In this document: positions 32,314-43,299 of the stretch, piece by piece
Layout of the letters: every line of letters begins with the position of its first letter
Position numbering within the stretch: position 1 is the first letter of the stretch
Source of the DNA: Yponomeuta sedellus
Taxonomy: Eukaryota; Arthropoda; Insecta; Lepidoptera; Yponomeutidae
Direction of reading: 5' to 3'
DNA: 64,000 bases
NCBI GenBank assembly: GCA_934045075.1
Contig: OW203726.1
Coordinates: 23,747,488 to 23,811,487 of the forward strand
The notes under the pieces: model-generated
Databases searched by the model: none
Told to the model about the DNA's origin: nothing
Seen by the model: only the letters and a program-made list of their open reading frames with translations
Translations under genes and position numbers: made by a program

Positions 32314-32544
32314 CAGGCTTCGTTGATGTGCCTGAGTGTGGCTGACGTAAGCAATCTTTGCAGTAAACGTACGTCCGCATGTGCCACATTTTAAAATTCC
32401 GATAACATAATTATAATGTATTGTCGCAGGTGGTCGGGCTTTTAAGTGATCCCGCTTAGCGTCGAGATCAGTTCGTCTCTTCTCTTCAAAAGTGAAGACA
32501 CTTGTTTGCACTAGGTGTCTCCACGCTGGTCTCTCAGCAGCGCA
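32314..32544 (-). pseudogene. LINE reverse transcriptase C-terminus with C2H2 finger
   Basis: Open frame with EEKRRTDLDAKRDHLKARPP followed by a CX2CX12HX3H finger (CGTCGRTFTAKIAYVSHTQAH). I recall similar C-terminal fingers at the end of lepidopteran LINE polyproteins, so I interpret it as a 5'-truncated relic rather than a host zinc-finger gene. It is joined head-on to the tail at 32590-32710. Confidence 0.55.
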
Positions 32545-32584
32545 ACCAAATAGGGAATGTGTTAGCAAAGGGCAAGATAAAATG

Positions 32585-32712
32585 TACCCGAAACGGGCGT
32601 GCGTGCATGCAACGACTAATGAACGTTGATGAAGCGAAGGTGATCTGTCAGGATCGTGGCAAGTGGCAGTCACTTGTCTCTGATTACGCCTCTAGGATAC
32701 AGTGGTGAGGTT
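32585..32712 (+). pseudogene. LINE C-terminal tail (CQDRGKWQSL family)
   Basis: The frame reads RACMQRLMNVDEAKVICQDR, then GKWQSLVSDY and a stop at 32708. Best preserved of the six copies. Confidence 0.65.
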
Positions 32713-32990
32713 ATGTCATGTTATCGTATTATCTGTAGCTAAAGTAACCTACTTTCTGTTCCGTTCGAAATTTAGTTCGTGCGTGCTCTTATGACCTTAT
32801 ATCTCCTTTCAGGGGAAAAGACACTTCAGCCCCATGGTTGTATATGACCATAAGTAATTTAGGAGACTTATTAAAACTTATATTTCAGATAAAGAATTAA
32901 GAAGTTGTTTTATATAGCCTATACATGAAAATTTGTTAATTTTCAACACATTGAAAAATGATTTTATTCATCATCTAAACAACTTTATTT

Positions 32991-33050
32991 TTGTAGACTT
33001 TTAGTCCGTGTAACAACACCCGTAAGTAAATCCGGACTAAAAGTCTACAA
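32991..33050. repeat. Hairpin, perfect 18-bp stem
   Basis: TTGTAGACTTTTAGTCCG (32991-33008) recurs inverted at 33033-33050 with a 24-nt loop. The following GTGCTTACGAAAG...TTTAGTTCAAAAA is also found near 13115. Confidence 0.8.
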
Positions 33051-33079
33051 TGTGTTGTGCTTACGAAAGTTTTAGTTCA

Positions 33080-33860
33080 AAAAAACTTTATTTTTATGGG
33101 ATTTTGACAAAAAATACGGTTTTCTTTAAAATTCACTTGTCGGTGAAAAATCAAAGCGCGAAACTTGTGTACTACGGAATTACAAGAATCGTACTGCAGA
33201 GTAATTATTAGAAGTAGAATTTATTGCCCTTTAATCGATTAAAAATAAACAAATCCGTACATTATATACCTATAAGTACCCCCTGCATTAGACAGCCCGA
33301 TCCATTAGACAGGCACTGACAGCCAACAGTGCCCACCGAAACTTGGCCAATTAAAACGCTGAGTTATGTAAGAATCTCAGTCTTACCCACGAATTCAAAC
33401 AAGGTAAATTATGCAAAGCATTGGTAACAGCAGCATCGAATTCCGTCTATTTCAAATGGAGGTGTTATGTTACAGAGCAGGCAGGTATATCACCGACGGC
33501 TATCGTACACTGGCACACGGGCGTCGGGTGACAAACGGGTTTGACTTGTTACCAAATTGGTGAGATTTCGCGAATACTGCCCCTAGGAATGGAATGAGGT
33601 GTAGTGAACGGACAGTAACTTTCCTACCTAGTTTTATAAAAGTGTGATATGATATTTGGCGGTGGTGATATTTGGTGAGGCATGAGAAATGAAGTGTGAG
33701 GTTTTGTGATACTTTTCATCGTAATATCGTGCGAAAAAAGTAATACGAGTAATTAATTATTTTTTTGTGGAAGTTTAGCTGCGCTGGCGTGGAAAGCGTG
33801 ATCAAAAATATGCAACTATGGCTCTAATTAGCATTTGCTTATTATCCAGCCTTAATTTTT
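33080..33860. other. No gene seen
   Basis: Mixed sequence without a recognisable frame, repeat copy or RNA gene. Confidence 0.4.
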
Positions 33861-33867
33861 GTAAATC

Positions 33868-33995
33868 CGGCGTGCGTGCATGCAACGACTTATGAACGTT
33901 GATGAAGTGAAGGTGATCTGTCAGGATCGTGGCAAGTGGCAGTCCCTGATCTCTGCCTACCACTCTGGGATACAGGCGTGAGGTTATGTATGTAT
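33868..33995 (+). mobile_element. LINE C-terminal tail (CQDRGKWQSL family)
   Basis: ACGTTGATGAAGTGAAGGTG and CAGGATCGTGGCAAGTGGCA, with the frame ending in GIQA and a stop, then a (TATG)n tail. Confidence 0.65.
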
Positions 33996-34129
33996 GTATG
34001 TATGATACTATTAAAGAAAGAATATTCTACATATCTATCTACAATGTCTTCTACTCTATTAAACTTAATTATTATAATTTTCGTAAATTGGAAATTTATA
34101 TTAATTTTTTTATATACTCTGTATTGTAT

Positions 34130-34275
34130 TTTTTATGTAGCCTCGATTGTGTCCCACTGCTGGGCAAAGGCCTCCCCTTTTTCCTGATCCTCCTCCCTGT
34201 TCATGGCTACCTCCTGCCAGCGAGGCAGAAAGGTCGTGACTTCGGTCCGCCAACGCCGTCGCTGAATTGTATTAC
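34130..34275 (-). mobile_element. LINE 3' tail, other RTE-like lineage
   Basis: Minus-strand GGGGAGGCCTTTGCCCAGCA and GTGGGACACAATCGAGG resemble the end of an RTE-type element distinct from the one at 15405. Confidence 0.5.
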
Positions 34276-34279
34276 GTAC

Positions 34280-35280
34280 CCAAAAATATAAAATATTATG
34301 ATCTAGTCATAAGTACGAGTAAGTAGACAGATCAAGTCCATTGTTGTCATATTAGCCTGTTTCGGTATGCAATGTCAAGAGGCTTGGCATGCGTAGGTTG
34401 GGTGGCTATGCGTCGCGGAAGAGTTAGAAGAGGCGAGTCGATGACAAGTCGATGGCACTTTGTTATTTACCTTCCGTGTACGATTGTTGTTTATTTGTGT
34501 TCGGGTGTTCTAATGGTGCTTTAAAGGTCGAACTTTAATGACACAGATAATTGTGCTAATCATTAGACACCACAGGTCACAGAATTGTTTTTTTTTTTGT
34601 TTTGTTTGCTGTGTGTTACGTTTTCTTTACGTTGTTGTTCATATTATGTTGTTTTTCTGTTTATTTGGTTTGTGTGCTGTATCTAATTATTGTAATAAAT
34701 TACTTTTCTTCCTTTCATTATTAGAGAAGTAGAGCCAGTAATTTTTGGATGGGTGTGATGAGTTTGTAGACGCCCGGATGGGCTCGTGGAATAAATACAT
34801 AGGTTTCGTATATCCTACTTAGAAAGTTTTTTTGCGGATCCTCCTTAATGTCCCATAACAGAAAAAAGGCTGACCACCTCGCTTCTTGGACTTCGACGTA
34901 GACTCGAATTTAGCTTACGCTTAGAATTCTGTGTGACTTTCTAGAACTTACGCAGTCACTAAGGAGTAGACTAAACTTGAGTCTACTTCTGCCTTGTTAT
35001 TGTAACCAATCACTATTTTGGTGAAGAAAAATTCAATCTATAATCAGCAAACGAAAAACACCTTTGTCCGTGTTTATGTAAGTGTGTTGTTTGACTTTAT
35101 CGTATCTCTTTAGGACATGATGGTATGGGATGTATGTTAGTTCAATTTCAAGGTGTTTGGAATGAAAACATATAATTACAATAATTTAAGCTGATTTCTA
35201 TTCACTTGTTTATCGATCAAAGAAGAACGCGTAATTTATCAACACAGTTAGTATGGTAATCAATATCATTGCCTAGCGTA
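34280..35280. other. No gene seen
   Basis: No frame or repeat of note. The stretch 35205-35280 resembles 41040-41110 (AAGAGGAACGCGTAA, TTAGTATGGTAA), both near copies of the Trp-like SINE. Confidence 0.4.
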
Positions 35281-35282
35281 GT

Positions 35283-35490
35283 GACGACCTCTGTGGCGCA
35301 GCGGTAGCGCGTCTACTTACCCGTCAAGAGGTCCCGGGTTCGAACCCCGGCTGTGGATTAAAAAAATCCCCAGGTCTTGGATGTTTACATGTTTGTGATG
35401 TCATTGTCTTTGGTTCCTACGACACAGGGTATGCTAGTGTGGGGCCAGAAGCAATATATGTGCCTGTATGTAAATGTTGTGTTACGTTAT
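35283..35490 (+). mobile_element. tRNA-Trp-like SINE, full copy
   Basis: Head GACCTCTGTGGCGCAGCGGT, B box GGTTCGAACCC, body and tail complete. Confidence 0.85.
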
Positions 35491-35499
35491 GATAAGGAG

Positions 35500-36180
35500 C
35501 ATAGCATGTATGTACAATGCCAGGATGGGATTGCAAGGATTTATGTGAGTTCTGTTTCTGCTTTCGCTACAGTAGCCATACTGTGCTCTCACTACACGCG
35601 ACGGCGCATGCGGCCGTCCTTGCCGTCAGTTCACGGCTGCCCCATCTCATTACCGCGGGAGATATTTTCGTCGATTGTCTTCGACTATTGAGTAACGTTA
35701 CGTAGTCGGCCGACTCGTTGCATGTCGTTGCGTTGTCGCTGTTTTGTTTGTGTGTTTATTTTAGTTTTTTGTGCTACTAAGATCAAGGCATGGTCGGGTG
35801 ATTGAGCTCATGCTTTCGGTTTCTTTCTCGTCATAACGTCTTTCAGAGGAGTTGTGTGCTTATAAAGGGTGTTAGAGACATCAAACATGCAATATACTGT
35901 TTCTTTATAAATCTCTAGGAGAATGATTCAATATTTCCGATGTGATAGAGAGAAAATTGAAAAAAATGCCTAATTCATATTGTGTAGGGAAATAAATTAC
36001 TTATTACAAAATAAACAGTATATTTTGTCCTAAAAAATTAATCGGCGCTTAAAATCACGCGTTGCGATTAAACCCTTACTATATATGTCTAAGAGAAGGC
36101 CCGCCCATGCAGTGAGTCACATATATAGGTAAGATAAAAAAAGTTAGACAACATACGCATACGTATACAAACCCACATAT
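35500..36180. other. No gene seen
   Basis: Unassigned. Short frames only. Confidence 0.35.
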
Positions 36181-36187
36181 ATGCTGT

Positions 36188-36600
36188 TTATTCATCAGGC
36201 TATAGTAGTCCACTGCTGGACATAGCCCTCCCATAATGAGCGCCAAAGCGCCCTGTTTTCAGCTTGCCGCATCCAGCAACTGCCTGTTGTGTTTCGCAGA
36301 TCGTTATCCCACCTGGTCGGAGGGCGTCCTCCACTACGTTTGCCAAGTCGTGGTCTCCACTCAGGAACACGTTTCTTCTAACGGTTGTCGGTTTCTTTTT
36401 GAGATATGGCCAGCCCACTGCTAATTCAGCTTGCTGAATCTCTGAGCTATGTCGATAACTTTAGTTCTCTGTCGGAAGAATTCGTTATGAATCTTATCCT
36501 TCAGAAAAACTCCGAGCATAGCTCTCTCCATAGCTCGCTGAGCGACTTTGAACAGCTGTCGTTTCTTCGCGAGATATGGCCAACCCACTGCGAGATACGT
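36188..36600 (-). mobile_element. RTE-type LINE 3' end with internal duplication
   Basis: Minus-strand tail and C-terminal frame as at 15405, continuing further upstream. TCGCGAGATATGGCCA-type sequence recurs at about 36400 and 36568, so the 5' part holds a partial duplication or a more diverged upstream region. Several stops interrupt the frame. Confidence 0.65.
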
Positions 36601-36923
36601 TGCTTTTGGTATTACAAATTACTTGAAGTCTAATTGCGTTTCAATTTGCGACACAAAAATGGAGTAGTCACTGTGATTAAACAGACCTTTACACCGAGAA
36701 AATACATAACTATTATGTGGTGGCTGCTACAACACATGCTGAGTCGGGAACCATTTTAGGGGCTCAATACTTTAAAACTTTAAATAAATTACTTCTACTA
36801 GGTCTATATATTTTTCTGTGCTGTTCTATTCAATTGTATTTTTTTTGTGTTTTGTTAAGATTTGCGTTTTTTATGTTTTTTGTTACCGTTTGGTTTTGTT
36901 TTTGAAGTATTGTACCTTTAAAT

Positions 36924-36931
<8 letters not shown>

Positions 36932-36975
<44 letters not shown>

Positions 36976-36976
36976 G
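36932..36976. repeat. (CT)n microsatellite
   Basis: About 22 CT units just after an AATAAATTG sequence. Confidence 0.95.
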
Positions 36977-37547
36977 ATGGTTTTAAATAAAAGTGAAGTA
37001 GGTAATTTTAACAATTTTATTGCGCGTGCCATAAACATTTTAGTGTGAGAAAAAAGTGCCATTTCAATAGACGCTGTGCAAATCGTCTAAATTGCATATC
37101 GTAACGACTTTTTGTTTTGCTCATGTTCAAACAGAATGTTAGATATAATTTTAGACTTTTGGTATTTGAGGTAGAATGTCAGGTAGTCTAGACTGAGTCA
37201 TCGTTATCTACCGCAATATGAGAAGTGTCGTGGTTTGGGCAATACCTCGTGTTAGCACAACTTTATAGTTTTGAGTGTGACTGAAGCAAAATGCGATTTT
37301 ACCAGAGTAACTTTTACCAAAAAGAACACTTACGATATCGTTTTGTTGCCAAAGACGTTACGGACTGCTATTATAGCAGCCTTGAAATTATGTGATCCAC
37401 CATTTTATAAAGTGTATTTTTTCTGATCTGTGGCAAATTATAATTTTCTTTACTGCTTGTGTACATTACAATGCAGAGCTTACAGATTCTTTCAGAGAGA
37501 GGAATTCATTAGCATGCAAAATCCCTTGTAATGTAAAAACTTTATGA

Positions 37548-37760
37548 AAAACCTATTTAGAGGCTAAAAATTCCACACATGCCGGGATTTAAACCCGCGA
37601 CCTCTGGCTATCCGTGCCAGCGCTCTTTCCAACTGAGCTAATGGGCGACTCACCGGCATCAGTGAAATTTCGAAACTCTTTACAATATTCTCTGTATTAC
37701 GTACAGAGATTTAAAATTGTCCTAAGCACGGGTTAGTGCATTTAAAAAAAGAGAATAAAA
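37548..37760 (-). repeat. tRNA-cored repeat, core inverted relative to tail
   Basis: Core on the minus strand (GGTTTAAATCCC B box, TTAGCTCAGTTGGAAAGAGC A box region). The tail CCTAAGCACGGGTTAGTGCA on the right reads plus. Confidence 0.75.
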
Positions 37761-37787
37761 GCTTTATTACTTTATTTTCTTTCTGTA

Positions 37788-37935
37788 GATAGATAGATAG
37801 AATAGATAGAATATTCTTTATTGCATGTACACCGAGGATTACATAAGAGACTTATAAAATAACAGTACAGTACAAGTGGCGGCCTTATTACTAAAAGTAA
37901 TTTCTTCCAGACAACCATTGACGGAAAAGAAGAAA
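37788..37935 (-). mobile_element. CR1-like LINE 3' end
   Basis: Minus-strand 3' UTR with (TATC)n tail, AATAAAGAATATTC and GGCCGCCACTTGTAC through GTCTGGAAGAAAT. 5'-truncated. Confidence 0.75.
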
Positions 37936-38324
37936 CTTCAGAAATGTATGTTAGTTAGAAAACAAAGTCGTTCTACCGCTCCGATACCACAGCTCGCCAC
38001 TTGCTAATGGTGAAGGAAAACATGTTGAGGTGTGCCCTGCCTAACTGCTGCATATACGTGTATATAAAAAAAAATTAGAGCAGTCATAAGGTAGTGCTGG
38101 GTTACCAACTCAGAACGTCACGAATGTAAAGCAACTAATATTCCTTCTATTTCCAAATCGGTTGGATTTCATTTCTCAAGAATGGATCGAAGAGTCCATT
38201 TTTGCAAGTTCACTTGAAATCATAATAGATTCAAGTCGATAGAGTTACTATAGTTATCAGGCTTAACATCTTCCCGCCTCGTTGAAAGATAACTTTCAAC
38301 CGGAGAACTTTTCTGCCGTCGGTA

Positions 38325-38531
38325 GAGTATAGTCTGTTAGCTTTTCGAATATACCTCGGGCTCTACAGTAGGCTTCGGTTTTCGCCAATTTTCGCCGGCT
38401 TTCGTACTGATGATCGAGTTCTGATTTCGAAATGAAGTGTCATATTAGTTACGATATTTCTATTACACGGATATATCCGATTCTATCCGATAATAGCCGA
38501 GGTATATTCTAAAAGCAAACAGACTATACTC
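38325..38531. mobile_element. MITE with about 35-bp inverted ends
   Basis: GAGTATAGTCTGTTAGCTTT...ATATACCTCGG at the left recurs inverted at the right with a few mismatches (CCGAGGTATATTCTAAAAGC...CAGACTATACTC). About 207 bp, non-coding. Confidence 0.75.
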
Positions 38532-38811
38532 GTCTACGTTACGAATGACATTGTAAGAAAAACGTGAAGGCTGATCAGCTGCGTACTGAACTCGTCATGC
38601 AAATGAAGATGGAGTTTACCAACGAGTCACATCCGTCGCATCCTTTTACGTCGCTTTAGTGATACGCTGAGCCGAATCCGGGTCGTGAAGGATGTTTATA
38701 ATTACGTCAACTGTGGATCTTCAGATTTGTGCCGTTGGATATCTGGGGGCGTTTGCTGCAACGGACGTCAACATTGTCACATTGAAGTCCGATTGACAGT
38801 CTGGCAATCGA

Positions 38812-38990
38812 TATCGATATCAACCCTTGTATGTCCCCAATGTTGGGGCACGGGTCTCTTCCTGCATCGCAGGAATGTTAGGCTATACTCCACAACGGGG
38901 CCGAAGTCCGGGTTGGTGGAGGGTTGTAAGACAGTGGCGGGTCTTACTGTCAGAAGTTATCAAGCCGCCCATGAGGCAATGAGTCTGGCA
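38812..38990 (-). mobile_element. 5S-like SINE, 3' half, with (GATATC)n tail
   Basis: Minus-strand copy. The 3' tail shows two GATATC units, indicating that the family ends in a short simple repeat. Confidence 0.7.
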
Positions 38991-39296
38991 ATGATTCAAT
39001 TTGGCAATGAATCAAATCAAAAAATTTATTTCAACGCAAAGAATTATAATATTCAGCAATCAGAATTAACGATAGCTAAATATCAATGTAAAATGTAAAT
39101 GTAAGCTGCTAAGGGCTTTAATGCCCTAGTGTAGTGGAGAAAACGGCAGCGGGAAACAAAAACTTGACTCTGACCTATTGCTGGCTATATGACAAGATTC
39201 CATGATTGCCATCAATTACTTTAAATGCCAAAATATTACTTTTTACATGAAGAAAAGTTCTTGCAAAAATAGCGAAAACATTACCGTTGCCGCCGG

Positions 39297-39340
39297 ACAC
39301 ACGAACAGCCATTAGTTATTACTATTGGCTGTTCGTGTGT
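39297..39340. repeat. Hairpin, 15-bp stem
   Basis: ACACACGAACAGCCA recurs inverted at 39326-39340; loop of 14 nt. Immediately upstream of a SINE. Confidence 0.75.
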
Positions 39341-39356
39341 TCGTGTTCGTGTGCTT

Positions 39357-39560
39357 GACGACCTCTGTGGCGTAGCGGTAGCGCGTCTGCCTTTCATGCA
39401 AGAGGTCCCGGGTTCGAATCCCGGCTGGGAACAAAAAAAAAACCCAGGTCTTGGATGTTTACTTGTTTGTGATGTCGTTGTTTCTGGTTCCCACGACACA
39501 GGGTATCCTAGTGTGGGGCCAGAAGCAATGTATTTGCTTGTATGTAAATGTTGTTGTTGT
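39357..39560 (+). mobile_element. tRNA-Trp-like SINE, full copy
   Basis: GACGACCTCTGTGGCGTAGC head, B box GGTTCGAATCC, complete body; tail ATGTTGTTGTTGTT. Confidence 0.85.
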
Positions 39561-39947
39561 TATTGATTAGAATGGTAAACCGGGTAACAAGCTACACCTT
39601 CAAGCTTGCTCTAATGCATTGCTGCGTGTAGTGCTAAACTATCTTACTTATTCACTTGTATCTTTTAAATGCCAACGCAATATTTTGCTTACGATGAAGC
39701 TTAAAACCATCGGAAATTAATGAAGCTGTCATTTTATAAAGCAAATACGGCTATCAACACAGCAGGATGATGGGACGTGCCTGTAGTCAAGTATCTATGT
39801 TTGTGGCTATCTCAATCCACAGTTACAGAAGCCGGCACACATCTTGAACAACGCGTTATAGTTTTCGACTTTTTGACGGACATAATGAGCGCAATCCTGA
39901 GCATTTTCAATCGTCTAAACGTCACATTTTTAACAAATTTGACATTT

Positions 39948-40515
39948 CGATATCAACCCTTGTCTGTCCCTACTGCCGGGGCACGGATCTCTTCCTGTAT
40001 GGCAGGAAGGTTAATCCATACGCCACCACGGTGTACCAGCGGCTTAACGTGCCTCGCGAAGCACGGAAGCGCTCGGAAAAAAAACCATTAGCGGAAGCGG
40101 GGCGGAATGGTCACCTATCCTGCACCTGTCCTATTCCTAGAAATATTCATTTTTTATTTTTATTTATTTAAATTATTTGTATGTATATGTTGATAATTTT
40201 ATTTATTCAAACTGTTATTGAGGCATGTATTTGGAACCTCTGAAATTAATGTTTTCTATGTTTTTTTTTTTTTGTACATCTACTTCCTTCTCTAATGTAT
40301 TAGTCCAGTTCATCCGAAGGTTGTCTGGAAGAGATCACTTTTAGTGATAAGGCCGCCGTCTGTACTCTTAGATTAAGAAATATCTGTGTAATTTCCATTT
40401 TTATGTACAATAAAGTGTTCTCTATCTATCTATCTATCTATCTACCTGTCAACACCTTTTGTTGCTAAACTCAAGTGGTTGATTCCAATCACTCGGTTTA
40501 ACTAGGCCACGAGGC
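39948..40515 (-). mobile_element. 5S-like SINE interrupted by a LINE tail
   Basis: Minus-strand SINE from the GATATC tail (39948) to 40130, resuming at 40451-40515 with GAGTTTAGCAACAAAAGG and the GAGTGATTGGAATCAACCAC head. The LINE fragment at 40131-40443 separates the two halves. Confidence 0.75.
40131..40443 (+). mobile_element. CR1-like LINE 3' end nested in the 5S-like SINE
   Basis: Bounded by a 7-bp duplication ACCTGTC (40124-40130, 40444-40450). It contains GGTTGTCTGGAAGAGATCAC, AATAAAGTG and a (TCTA)n tail. Confidence 0.85.
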
Positions 40516-40610
40516 TAAATTTGTCACTTAGATATCGAGATGATGGAATCGCTCAGGATTTGGCGTGAGGCAGGTCAGAATAGTTTCAGCCACGCTATGG
40601 GTTAATAAAT

Positions 40611-40740
40611 CTATGTTTCTGTTATACTTTATTGCACTCATAAAAATCATAAAGAAAGCACAAAATTATACAAAACAAACAGTGTACATGGCGAGCTTAT
40701 TTCATCAGAAATCTCTTCCAGCAAACCCTTGATGTGGTAA
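40611..40740 (-). mobile_element. LINE 3' end, divergent CR1-like subfamily
   Basis: Minus-strand complement of GGTTTGCTGGAAGAGATTTC and GTGCAATAAAGTATAAC, the same subfamily as 42770-42900. Confidence 0.65.
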
Positions 40741-40892
40741 TACGGATATTATAAACGAAGGGGGGAGGGGAAAGTGTACAATAATAATTGTTAAACATCT
40801 TTTGGCTCAAGATATTTGCCGGCATCTGCATTAGAATGTAGATTCTAGTCTTTGGTCTATAGGTTATTCTTTGTGATAGATAGAGACAAAAG

Positions 40893-41020
40893 AAACCCCA
40901 GGTCCTGGATGTGTACATGTTTGTGATGTCGCTGTTTCTGGTTCCCACGACACAGGGTATCCTAGTGTGGGGCCGGAAGCAATGTATGTGCCTGTATGTA
41001 AATGTAATGTTATGCTAATA
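40893..41020 (+). mobile_element. tRNA-Trp-like SINE, 5'-truncated
   Basis: Starts in the A-run after the tRNA head and keeps the body and tail. Confidence 0.75.
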
Positions 41021-41243
41021 ATGGTATAGCAATTTCTACCTACTCGATGTTTAATCAAAGAGGAACGCGTAAAGTCATCAATATGATTAGTATGGTAACG
41101 GATGTCAATGCCCACACAAGGAACCCAGCGTATAAAGTCAATGTATGCATTGGAATTTCATACTTCTGTAGCAGTTACATTAGGAGGAATAACCTGACAT
41201 CAATCAACTGCGAGTTCTAAATTGGGATACTGTCTGATATTAA

Positions 41244-41380
41244 GGGCTGGTTTCTGAATTAACAATTTCACTAATTAAATACTTAAATAACATTCTATCC
41301 CGCTCTTTTCTGAGAAATTCGAAGAGACAGCACATAGTTAACTATTTACTTTGCGAAATTCTCAATTTAAAAAGTGGCCA
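41244..41380. mobile_element. PIF/Harbinger-like MITE
   Basis: GGGCTGGTTTCTGAATTA...AAAAGTGGCC ends, TAA at 41241-41243 and 41381-41383. Same family as 14774-14913. Confidence 0.75.
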
Positions 41381-41511
41381 TAAGAGTGCTAGCAGCGTGC
41401 ATGTATTGTATAAATCCCACGTATAGGTACTTTGGAATTTAATACTGTTGTTACCAGTTATGTGAATCAATAAGCTAACATTAATAACCACTTACGTTAC
41501 GTAACCTTACG

Positions 41512-41618
41512 TTATCAACCCTTGTATGTCCCCATTGCTGGGGCACGGGTCTCTTCCTGCATCGCAGGAAGGTTAGGCCATACTCCACCACGGGGACCAA
41601 GTCCGGCCACTAAACCAC
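41512..41618 (-). mobile_element. 5S-like SINE, 3' fragment
   Basis: Ends abruptly within GGACTTGGTCCCCGTGG, next to the following inverted-repeat element. Confidence 0.65.
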
Positions 41619-42167
41619 TATACAGGGTGTCTCATTCAAATCGGTCAGTATGAGAAAGTCTGCAACTATAAGCCATACGAAGATCTTTTCTGAGGAACCA
41701 TGTCATCGATTTTAATAACAAGAAAAACTGCATTCATAAATTTTAAAAAACATCTGTACTCCGCTCGGGAATCGAACCCGGTTGTTTTGAAAAAAAAAAC
41801 CTACACTATTTCTATTTAGATATCGATTGTGTAGGTCTTAAGCAGTAAATGTCTGTATGAAACATGATGTCTAAAATGAAAAAAATGCATTGTTTTCACA
41901 TACTTTAATTTATTTTAGTAGGTGCTCGAAGTGACCGCCGCCTTTTTCAACACAATATTTAACACATATTCATATTCATACTAAGGCATATTCAATACAA
42001 ACAACCGGGTTCGATTCCCGAACAGAGTACAGATGTTTTTTAAAATGTATGAATGCATTTTTTCTTGTTATTAAAAACAATGACATGGTTCCTCAGAACA
42101 GATCTTCATACGTCTTATAGTTACAGACTTTCCCATACTGACCGATTTGAATGAGACACCCTGTATA
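41619..42167. mobile_element. IS630/Tc1-like element with long inverted repeats
   Basis: Ends TATACAGGGTGTCTCATTC are inverted repeats that extend inward for about 165 bp. They end in a TA-rich flank compatible with a TA target. The minus strand in the middle (about 41925-41985) encodes CVKYCVEKGGGHFEHLLK and a stop. I recall HFEHLL-type C-termini from insect IS630/Tc1-type transposases, so this is probably a deletion derivative. Each arm also carries GGGTTCGATTCCCGA, a pol III B-box-like motif. Confidence 0.7.
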
Positions 42168-42505
42168 ATATAATAACTATATAATAACCACTGGTGAGTC
42201 CTAAATTGAGATACACTTTGCTATAGTTATATCAAGTGTATCTGAAATGAAATGACAAGGTTTTATTCAATTCAAAGTAGCGCAGAAGCTGCGGTTTAGT
42301 GAACGTTACAATTCAAACTAGGGGTACATTTTAAAATGGAGATCATTTTGGAGAAAAAATGGACAAAAATGTCACTCAGCAAACGCAAAATCAGATTAAG
42401 ATCATTTCTACACTTTGTTAATTTTAGTAATGTGATTGTATAACATATATAAAAAAAACATAGTGACCATATAACAAGGAAAATCATTTCCTTGTAATAA
42501 TAATG

Positions 42506-42705
42506 NNNNNNNNNNNNNNNNNNNNNNNNNNNNNNNNNNNNNNNNNNNNNNNNNNNNNNNNNNNNNNNNNNNNNNNNNNNNNNNNNNNNNNNNNNNNNNN
42601 NNNNNNNNNNNNNNNNNNNNNNNNNNNNNNNNNNNNNNNNNNNNNNNNNNNNNNNNNNNNNNNNNNNNNNNNNNNNNNNNNNNNNNNNNNNNNNNNNNNN
42701 NNNNN
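42506..42705. other. Assembly gap (200 N)
   Basis: Exactly 200 undetermined bases, so the true length is unknown. Frames running through it are artefacts. Confidence 1.
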
Positions 42706-42769
42706 GTTTTTGTAGTCTATGTAGTTTATTTTGTACACGTATACATACCCGTTTTTTACTGCTGCTCCG

Positions 42770-42900
42770 ACTCTCCAAGGTTTGCTGGAAGAAATCTCTT
42801 ACAGAGATAAGCTCGCCTTTGTACATCTTATTTCTTATGTAATGTCCTATTTAATGTTTCGTGTGCAATAAAGTATAAAGTAAAAGTAAAGTAAAAAAAA
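42770..42900 (+). mobile_element. LINE 3' end, divergent CR1-like subfamily
   Basis: AAGGTTTGCTGGAAGAAATC, AAGCTCGCCTTTGTACATC and GTGCAATAAAGTATAAAGTA, tail (AAAGT)n. Confidence 0.65.
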
Positions 42901-43084
42901 AATAATGTACCTGAGACGAATCATTAATTATGTATTATGTTGTTTATGTATACAAATAATATACGTATTAAATAAGTTAGCTATATACAGAGATAGAGCG
43001 CTTCGCCAACAAACTGCTTTGCAGTTGGGCGTAATTGTGTAATTGAATAAGGTTTTTTGTTTTTGTAAAATAAAAATAAAAAAC

Positions 43085-43212
43085 AAAAATTAAAATGAGA
43101 AAATTACTTTGCTAAATTCCGCCAAAAATCCCACAAGGTTAGTTAATGCACCGCCCTCCCTCCCACTTTTTCAAGCAGAAGCAAGACACGAACACACAAC
43201 CACCGACACCGA
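43085..43212 (-). repeat. Inverted partner of 45370-45500
   Basis: AATTCCGCCAAAAATCCCAC, GCACCGCCCTCCCTCCCACT and AGCAGAAGCAAGACACGAAC are the reverse complement of the segment at 45385-45495. Unassigned repeat. Confidence 0.7.
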
Positions 43213-43299
43213 TCAAGGTTTGCTTGTGTTAAAACTAAGAAAACCAGAATACAAGAGAAATTAACGCCCGAAACGACTTATCATAGAAACTATTATACT

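Noticed and set aside
32248..32673. Host C2H2 zinc-finger gene
   Set aside because: Only one finger at the end of a LINE-like C-terminal sequence, flanked by repeats on both sides.
42296..42826. 176-residue frame on the minus strand
   Set aside because: Most of it crosses the run of N.
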